NCBI GenBank assembly: GCA_946495905.1
Contig: CAMMEP010000024.1
Location: forward strand, 1 to 20,083
DNA length: 20,083 nt
Direction: 5' to 3'
Source: an uncultured Clostridium sp.
Lineage (GTDB): Bacteria; Bacillota; Clostridia; TANB77; CAG-508
This document shows, piece by piece, positions 15,327 through 20,083 of the stretch. The notes under the pieces are model-generated. The model was not told the DNA's origin, did no database searches, and saw only the letters and a list, made by a program, of their open reading frames with translations. The first letter of the stretch is position 1, and every line of letters begins with the position of its first letter. A program made the translations under genes and the position numbers.

Positions 15327-17150
15327 TTAGTTTATAGTAATTGAATTAATTCTTGACCAGTTATAAGAACCTCTTGTTGCTTGATGAAGGATATAATAGT
15401 TTCCACTAATTCCAGATATATTAACCGAAATTGTAAATGTTTCCGTTAGTCCTCCCCATATAGACTCAATATTTGGATTACTTGGCTTAACAGAATATGC
15501 ACTAGACCTTGTAAAGGTTGTTCCATCTGACGAAATACCAACTACAATATCTGTATTACCACCACTATCTGGTCTTACTTTAGCAGTTATGTTAAATGTA
15601 ATAGTACTACAACCACTAAAATAGTATGGTCCGGTTTTACTCTGGTCAGTTCTTACATCATGTTGTGCATTATCATTTCCAATTTGTGCAGGAATAGACA
15701 CAGAATTTACCTTCCATGTAGCATAGAATGTTGTGCTTGCACTTAATGTAACCGATGCTCCTGCATTATATTTGGTTCCTGATGCACTTCCCATTGCCCA
15801 GTTTATGAAACTATAACTAGTTCTGGAAAATCCATTACCTCTTAAACTGAAGCTTGGATTACTATAATTTCCTGCAGAATTATAGTACCTTGTTCCACTT
15901 TGACTTGCTGTACTTCCTCCTGTTGCTCCATTTCCATTATATGATAATGTTATTGTTTGTGTATATTTTCCATAGTATGTTGCATTTGAACTTAATGTTA
16001 CACTTCCTCCATTGCTTACTGCTGTTGAGCCTGTTGCACTTGTTGATGTTGTCCAACCTGCTGCTGTCCATCCAGATAATCCATTTTGACTTAACGTAAA
16101 ACTTGGATTTGCTACATTTCCATTATTGTAATATTTTGCTTTTGTTTCTGTTGTTGCACTGGATGATCCGTTATACTTTGTTACTGTTATATTTTGACTA
16201 AATACTGCATATAATGTCATATTACTTGTTCCCATTGTTTTCGAGCTTAATACACTTGAACTTGCTGTTGTATCTTCCTTCCAGCCTACAAATGTATATC
16301 CACTTTTACTTGGTGTAAAGTTTAGTCCACTTATTACTGATTGTCCTTCTTCAAATTGTTGTGTTTGTGTGTTTCCTGAATCTATCTGATAAGTTACTGT
16401 ATATAACTGTGTTGTACTTGCTTCTATGCTTGCTTCTGTTTCATTTCCAGCTTCATCTTTAACAACTACTTTTAAAGTATAACTTGTTCCTGCTGTTAAT
16501 CCTGTATAATTATAACTTGATTCTGTATTTGATTCTTTTTTCTCATCTTCTAAATAATAGGTGTAGGTTTCGTTTGTTGCCAATCCGCTTTCTTCATCAC
16601 TTGCTATTACATTTACTTTTATGCTTGCATTCGTTGTTTTTTCTACTTGTATTTCTGCTTTTGGTGGTATTTCATCTAAAATACTTGCACTGGCATAATC
16701 TCCTACATTTACTCCATCCGTTAATCTTGCATATACAGTATCTCCATGTTTTAGTCCACTTATTGTTCCATTATTTTCTATTCTTGTCCATTCTCCCTCT
16801 GTAGTGGTATTTACCTGATATTCAATATAATAACTTGTGTTTGTACTTACTGTGATACTTGCTTGCCTATTACTCCATGTTATTTCTCCAAAAGTAATTT
16901 CACCTACAATGATGATTTCTGATGATCCCCCTTCTCCTTCAAGCATGTTCATATAATCTGACAATAAGTCGTTCATATTTTTAGATACTTCACCAGTTAA
17001 ATCTTCCGTTCTGTTTCTTGCATCTTCTGCTTGTTTTATTAGTCCGTTATCTCCAAATGCCATATTGATAGTTACTGTAGATAAAATTATGATAATAATA
17101 ATTGTTAACACTAATGCTAATAATGTTATACCTTTTTCTTGCTTTATCAT
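15327..17150 (-). CDS. Pilin-like N-terminus surface protein with Ig-like and InlB-type repeats
   Basis: A 607-residue protein and intact paralogue of the broken gene at 13268-15240. Start at ATG 17150, with AAGGAGA 6 bases upstream. The N-terminus KGITLLALVLTIIIIIILST is a pilin/pseudopilin-type signal with a very short leader (7 residues to the Gly) and Ala in place of Glu+5; AFGDNGLIKQAEDARNRT follows. Residues ~160-245 are Ig/Fn3-like, then three InlB/Listeria-Bacteroides-type repeats at ~250-485. The last ~120 residues (NSVSIPAQIGNDNAQHDV to YNWSRINSITIN) are a Ser/Thr/Gly-rich beta domain I do not recognise, unrelated to the paralogue's glycine-rich end. Probably a surface adhesin assembled or anchored through the pilin-like helix. 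It has its own good promoter. Confidence 0.85.
   Translation of the reverse strand: MIKQEKGITLLALVLTIIIIIILSTVTINMAFGDNGLIKQAEDARNRTEDLTGEVSKNMNDLLSDYMNMLEGEGGSSEIIIVGEITFGEITWSNRQASITVSTNTSYYIEYQVNTTTEGEWTRIENNGTISGLKHGDTVYARLTDGVNVGDYASASILDEIPPKAEIQVEKTTNASIKVNVIASDEESGLATNETYTYYLEDEKKESNTESSYNYTGLTAGTSYTLKVVVKDEAGNETEASIEASTTQLYTVTYQIDSGNTQTQQFEEGQSVISGLNFTPSKSGYTFVGWKEDTTASSSVLSSKTMGTSNMTLYAVFSQNITVTKYNGSSSATTETKAKYYNNGNVANPSFTLSQNGLSGWTAAGWTTSTSATGSTAVSNGGSVTLSSNATYYGKYTQTITLSYNGNGATGGSTASQSGTRYYNSAGNYSNPSFSLRGNGFSRTSYSFINWAMGSASGTKYNAGASVTLSASTTFYATWKVNSVSIPAQIGNDNAQHDVRTDQSKTGPYYFSGCSTITFNITAKVRPDSGGNTDIVVGISSDGTTFTRSSAYSVKPSNPNIESIWGGLTETFTISVNISGISGNYYILHQATRGSYNWSRINSITIN
16193..16253. 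repeat. 61-base direct repeat shared with the paralogue, copy 2
   Basis: Identical to 14245-14305, 1948 bases apart. Recombination between the two would delete the interval and join this gene's 5' part to the glycine-rich 3' part in frame. Confidence 0.85.
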
Positions 17151-17191
17151 TGTTCTCTCCTTAAATACTCATATGTTTTTTTCTCATTTTA

Positions 17192-17220
17192 ATGATAGCA
17201 TTCTAACATTTTTTCGTCAA
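17192..17220 (-). promoter_or_regulatory. Promoter of the pilin-like adhesin pair
   Basis: Minus strand TTGACG (17215-17220), 17 bases, TATCAT (17192-17197), about 40 bases before the ATG at 17150. Confidence 0.65.
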
Positions 17221-17252
17221 TATTATTTATATAAATTTATTATATTTTTAAC

Positions 17253-17285
17253 AAAAAACTCCGTACATCTTTTGTACAGAGTTTT
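17253..17285 (-). terminator. Intrinsic terminator after the FxLYD-like gene
   Basis: Minus-strand stem AAAACTCTGTACA (17273-17285) with TGTACGGAGTTTT (17255-17267), 13 bp with one G-U wobble, 5-base loop, then a T-run. It starts 17 bases past the stop at 17303 and separates this gene from the adhesin pair. Confidence 0.85.
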
Positions 17286-17302
17286 AATAATATATATTTT
17301 TT

Positions 17303-17788
17303 CTATTCTGCCTCTTCAATGGTAAAATCTTTTACGTTAGATACATCGGCAAATATACTAGCATTTAATTTTACTGTCTCTCCTGGCTCTATTTCTCCTA
17401 TTATTGGTTTTATTTCTGTTACTGTTTCTCCATTTTCGCCAATCATTGTTAATTTTACTATTTCAACTTCATGTGTACTGGTTCCTTTATTTGTTACATC
17501 AGCAAGCATAACACTTTTACCATCTTTTTCTGTATATTGTATATTACTTATTTCCAAATCCTTATAGGTCTTCGTACTATTAAATTCTGGACTCAAATTT
17601 AATTTTGTTCCATCGCTTAAATTTACTGTATATTTTTCTTCATTTACGACAGTGTTATCGCCACTTCCTTCTTGTACACCATTATTATTTGTTGATTTAT
17701 TAGTTACTGCCATAACAATAACTATTACTAAAATAATTGCTATTACTAACACTAACGCTATGATACCAATTTTTTGTTTTTTACTCAT
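17303..17788 (-). CDS. Small membrane-anchored FxLYD-like protein
   Basis: A 161-residue protein. Residues 1-6 are basic (MSKKQK) and ~7-28 form one transmembrane segment (IGIIALVLVIAIILVIVIVMAV). A Ser/Asn-rich linker reaches ~50. The rest is an outer beta domain: YKDLEISNIQYTEKDGKSVM, LADVTNKGTSTHEVEIVKL, MIGENGETVTEIKPIIGEIE and PGETVKLNASIFADVSN. This resembles the FxLYD fold common in small Firmicute surface proteins. There is no lipobox Cys. Start at ATG 17788, with AGGAGG 8 bases upstream. It ends with TAG, the only amber stop among the intact genes here. It has its own promoter and terminator, so it is a single-gene unit. Function unknown; a cell-surface binding or chaperone role would be a guess. 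Confidence 0.8.
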   Translation of the reverse strand: MSKKQKIGIIALVLVIAIILVIVIVMAVTNKSTNNNGVQEGSGDNTVVNEEKYTVNLSDGTKLNLSPEFNSTKTYKDLEISNIQYTEKDGKSVMLADVTNKGTSTHEVEIVKLTMIGENGETVTEIKPIIGEIEPGETVKLNASIFADVSNVKDFTIEEAE

Positions 17789-17814
17789 TTGTATTTCCTC
17801 CTATTTTTTTCTGT

Positions 17815-17843
17815 ATTATACCAATAAGTTTTTTAACTTTCAA
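17815..17843 (-). promoter_or_regulatory. Promoter of the FxLYD-like gene
   Basis: Minus strand TTGAAA (17838-17843), 17 bases, TATAAT (17815-17820), 27 bases before the ATG: near consensus. Confidence 0.75.
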
Positions 17844-17882
17844 GTAGTTCTATCTTTAATTTTTAATTAAATTATTATGAAC

Positions 17883-18218
17883 TTATGATACATTGCTCTT
17901 GTTAAAATATTCTATTAAATGAATTATTGTTTCTTGGTTATTTGGTTTCAATTTATCAAAACCAAATAATGCACTATTAATCTCTTTTTTACCTTTTATA
18001 TCCAAATACTCACTAAAGATTTCATCTAATCCAATGTTAAAAAGATTACACAATTTAACCAATACCTCATAGGATGGCTTTGACCTATCTTGCTCTATGT
18101 CTCCTATATACCTAGGCGAACATTCAATTGCTTCAGCTAATTTTTCTTGTGTATATCCATGACTTTTTCGAATAGCCTGAATATTTTTTCCAATTTTTAT
18201 TACCTTTGCTTTTTTCAT
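17883..18218 (-). CDS. XRE-family transcriptional regulator
   Basis: A 111-residue protein. A Cro/C1-type helix-turn-helix covers residues ~7-65: IGKNIQAIRKSHGYTQEKLA, EAIECSPRYIGDIEQDRSKP and SYEVLVKLCNLFNIGLDEIF. The remaining ~45 residues (NSALFGFDKLKPNNQETIIHLI) are helical and probably mediate dimerisation; there is no sensor or peptidase domain. The start is ATG 18218, with AAGGGG upstream. Its promoter region contains TATTTGCG repeats 21 bases apart, suggesting autoregulation. No phage or mobile genes are near, so it may be a chromosomal regulator; targets are unknown. Confidence 0.88.
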   Translation of the reverse strand: MKKAKVIKIGKNIQAIRKSHGYTQEKLAEAIECSPRYIGDIEQDRSKPSYEVLVKLCNLFNIGLDEIFSEYLDIKGKKEINSALFGFDKLKPNNQETIIHLIEYFNKSNVS

Positions 18219-18246
18219 ATTCTACCCCTTCTCACAAAAAATTACA

Positions 18247-18293
18247 ATTATATGATAGCAAAGGTATTTGCGATATAAAACGAATTATTTGCG
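18247..18293 (-). promoter_or_regulatory. Promoter/operator region of the XRE gene
   Basis: TATAAT on the minus strand at 18247-18252 with a poor -35 (TATCGC at 18270-18275). TATTTGCG (plus strand) occurs at 18265-18272 and 18286-18293, exactly 21 bases apart. TATTTACG, 7 of 8 matching, occurs at 18349-18356, 63 bases from the second copy. All three copies lie on the same helix face, consistent with an XRE operator. The first copy overlaps the -35. Confidence 0.5.
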
Positions 18294-18363
18294 TATGTTG
18301 TACTTATATGTTTCTGTTTACATCATATTAAAATTACCAAAAGTTAAATATTTACGCATTATT

Positions 18364-19638
18364 TTATTGTATTAAAAAATTATGAATTATTTTTTCTGTA
18401 TTTAAATATTTTATTTTTCTTTTTTCCATTAATATTTCTCCATTGACTATTGTTGTCTCTACACTTCTTCCTTCTGTGTTATATACTAAATTTGAGATTA
18501 TATCATTATTTGGAATTATTTTTATATTATCTAAATTAGTCTCTATATCTACAAGGATAATATCTGCTTGTTTTCCTTCTTCTATGCTTCCTATTTTGTC
18601 TTCTAAGCCCAGAATTTTTGCTCCTTGTATTGTTGCCATTTTAATAATATCTTTTGAATTTATTCTCTCTTCATTTTCATGAATGCCTCCTGGCGCTAAA
18701 GCTGCTACTTTCATTGCTTCGAACATATCTAAATTATTACCGGATCCTTGTCCATCGGTACCTAATCCTACCGTTATTCCCTCTCTCATATATTTGGTAA
18801 TATCAGCTATTTTGCATCCAAGTCTAAAATTAGATATCGGATTATGTACAATGCCACAGTCCATTGTTTTTAATATTCCTATGTCCTCTTCTTGTATTTT
18901 TACTCCATGTGCTAGTATTGTATGGATTCCTTCAAAATATTTTTTTAACACTTTTGCTGCAGAATCTCCATGTAGTCTTTTTATATCTTCTATTTCATTA
19001 ATACTTTCTAAAAAATGAGTGTGAATTGGTAATTGATATTTAATAGCAAGTTCTCTTGCTTTTTCTAATACTTTATCTGAGCACGTATACAAAGAATGTG
19101 GTGAAATGGTGTAAGTAATTAAACTGTTCTTTTCATCTCTAGAAAGATATAATTCTTCAAATTCTTCTATTCTTTTATTGGATGCTTCTTCTCCATCATT
19201 ATCCATTAATACTCTTGTAATAACGGCTCTCATCTTCGACTCTTCTAAAGCTTTTCGAATAGATTTACTAATAAAATAGTGGTCATTTACACAAGTAGTT
19301 CCAGTAGAAATCATTTCTAAAATGGATAACAAGCTAGCACGATATACGTCTTCTTCTGTTAGCTTATCTTCTCTAGGCCATATTTTTTGGCTTAACCAAG
19401 TATATAGATTGTAACCTTCAAAGGTTCCACGAAAAATACTCATAGCAATATGCGCATGTGTATTAATTAATCCTGGCATTACCACTTTATTGGTTGCATC
19501 AATTACTTTTTCTTCGTTTTCTGGCTCTATATTCTCTGCAATTTTTTCTATTAACTCTCCTTTTATTTTTAAATCTACTTTCTTAACTTTTACATCATTC
19601 TCTTCAAAAAGAATAACATTTCCATTTTTTATTAACAT
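18364..19638 (-). CDS. mtaD: MtaD-type amidohydrolase (methylthioadenosine/S-adenosylhomocysteine deaminase family)
   Basis: A 424-residue COG0402 amidohydrolase. Metal and catalytic residues are all present: H61 and H63 (NTHAHIAM), H208 and E211 (HTHFLESINE), H244 (LAHGV), D295 (GLGTDGQGSGNN). SPHSLYTCSDKVL and HNPISNFRLG match the MtaD/SAH deaminase subgroup, which deaminates methylthioadenosine or SAH to inosine forms in SAM by-product salvage. The same fold serves other N-heterocycle deaminases, so the substrate is probable, not proven. Start at ATG 19638, with AGAGGTG about 7 bases upstream. No other salvage genes are near, and it has its own promoter. Confidence 0.88.
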   Translation of the reverse strand: MLIKNGNVILFEENDVKVKKVDLKIKGELIEKIAENIEPENEEKVIDATNKVVMPGLINTHAHIAMSIFRGTFEGYNLYTWLSQKIWPREDKLTEEDVYRASLLSILEMISTGTTCVNDHYFISKSIRKALEESKMRAVITRVLMDNDGEEASNKRIEEFEELYLSRDEKNSLITYTISPHSLYTCSDKVLEKARELAIKYQLPIHTHFLESINEIEDIKRLHGDSAAKVLKKYFEGIHTILAHGVKIQEEDIGILKTMDCGIVHNPISNFRLGCKIADITKYMREGITVGLGTDGQGSGNNLDMFEAMKVAALAPGGIHENEERINSKDIIKMATIQGAKILGLEDKIGSIEEGKQADIILVDIETNLDNIKIIPNNDIISNLVYNTEGRSVETTIVNGEILMEKRKIKYLNTEKIIHNFLIQ

Positions 19639-19661
19639 TTTTAAGCACCTCTTTCGTTTAA

Positions 19662-19692
19662 ATTATAAAATATTATTTTTTCTGTTGCAACA
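19662..19692 (-). promoter_or_regulatory. mtaD promoter with palindrome over the -35
   Basis: Minus strand TTGCAA (19685-19690), 17 bases, TATAAT (19662-19667). The -35 lies in the perfect palindrome TGTTGCAACA (19683-19692), a possible operator half-site. Confidence 0.65.
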
Positions 19693-19714
19693 ATTTTTAT
19701 TATTTTTTATACAT

Positions 19715-19753
19715 TAAATGCCGCTATAGGGATAACACCTATAGCGACATTTA
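19715..19753. terminator. 16-bp hairpin upstream of mtaD
   Basis: TAAATGCCGCTATAGG (19715-19730) and CCTATAGCGACATTTA (19738-19753) pair with a single mismatch and a 7-base loop. Neither side has a clean U-tract, so it is a weak terminator candidate for whatever enters from the right, or a small palindromic element. Confidence 0.45.
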
Positions 19754-19831
19754 TCATAAAACTGATATTAATCTCCAGCTAAAACTAATATACCTAATTT
19801 ATAACCTAACACATATTGCTATGTGAATAAG

Positions 19832-20083
19832 CTAATCACCAAATATATTAATCAGTTGCTCGACTACAAATGCACCCATAATAACCATATTCATCCACAT
19901 GGGACTAGTAACAACTATTATCAAATACAAGAATAATCTTAACTTCGAATATATCACCTATGGTTCAACCATACTTTTGTTAATTATATCTATAAATAAG
20001 TATAAATAGAAATAATTTTTATACAGCTATAACACAAATAATATACTCTCATCGCCGACATATAATAATATAAGGTCATTACA
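19832..20083 (-). pseudogene. Possible remnant of a membrane-protein gene, interrupted by amber codons
   Basis: From the right edge one minus-strand frame runs 84 codons with TAG at 20027-20029, 19958-19960 and 19832-19834 but no TAA or TGA, which is unexpected in DNA this AT-rich. The segments read like coding sequence: NDLILLYVGDESILFVL, LYKNYFYLYLFIDIINKSMV, and VIYSKLRLFLYLIIVVTSP with MWMNMVIMGAFVVEQLINI. They are hydrophobic, as in a membrane protein. TAG ends the FxLYD-like gene in this window, so it is probably a true stop and this is a decayed gene. The last segment could also be a 41-residue ORF from GTG 19957, but it has no ribosome binding site. The rest of 19754-19831 holds nothing I recognise. 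Confidence 0.35.

Noticed and set aside
19832..20083. TAG reassigned to an amino acid
   Set aside because: The FxLYD-like gene ends at TAG directly before its own terminator, so TAG appears to be an ordinary stop here.
1..20083. tRNA, rRNA or known riboswitch
   Set aside because: No cloverleaf, CCA end, rRNA segment or riboswitch core was recognised by eye; a covariance-model search would be needed to exclude small RNAs.

Overview
The window is strongly AT-rich, densely coded, uses AAGGAGG-type ribosome binding sites, and carries plsX-acpP-rnc plus smc. This fits a low-GC Gram-positive of the Clostridia type (Bacillota); I cannot name the genus. Every gene except a short C-terminal tail at the left edge lies on the minus strand, so transcription runs from high to low coordinates.

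Layout from left to right. Positions 1-722 hold a toxin-antitoxin pair: a HicB-like antitoxin overlapping a RelE/ParE toxin. Positions 860-1720 encode a YitT-family membrane protein whose ribosome binding site lies inside an 18-bp leader hairpin. Positions 1943-5236 are the lipid/RNA cluster plsX, acpP, rnc and an Elp3-like radical SAM enzyme, with terminators between acpP and rnc. Positions 5496-6446 encode a membrane-anchored M23 peptidoglycan endopeptidase, 6801-9422 a SERCA-like Ca2+ P-type ATPase, and 9553-13101 SMC. In many clostridia smc follows rnc or the radical SAM gene directly; here the order is rearranged.

Positions 13268-17150 are the accessory region. Two tandem paralogues each have a pilin-like N-terminus, an Ig/Fn3-like domain and InlB/Listeria-Bacteroides repeats, but unrelated C-terminal domains: a beta-rich domain in one, an ALK/LTK-like glycine-rich domain in the other. 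The glycine-rich copy is broken by a 13-bp deletion explained by slippage between two short repeats visible in its intact paralogue. Long identical stretches shared by the two genes would allow recombination that moves the glycine-rich end onto the intact gene.

Positions 17303-19638 carry a small anchored FxLYD-like protein, an XRE regulator with helically phased repeats upstream, and an MtaD-type amidohydrolase. Positions 19639-20083 hold the mtaD promoter, a 16-bp hairpin, and what looks like a decayed membrane-protein gene.

Four GGGGAC-type palindromic repeats sit at gene borders (1794-1911, 6726-6801, 9498-9556, 13126-13170). Two contain the stop codon of the upstream gene and one appears to supply the smc promoter. 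The core genes are ordinary; the most unusual content is the adhesin pair, the repeat family, the yitT leader hairpin and the mixed HicB-RelE pair.
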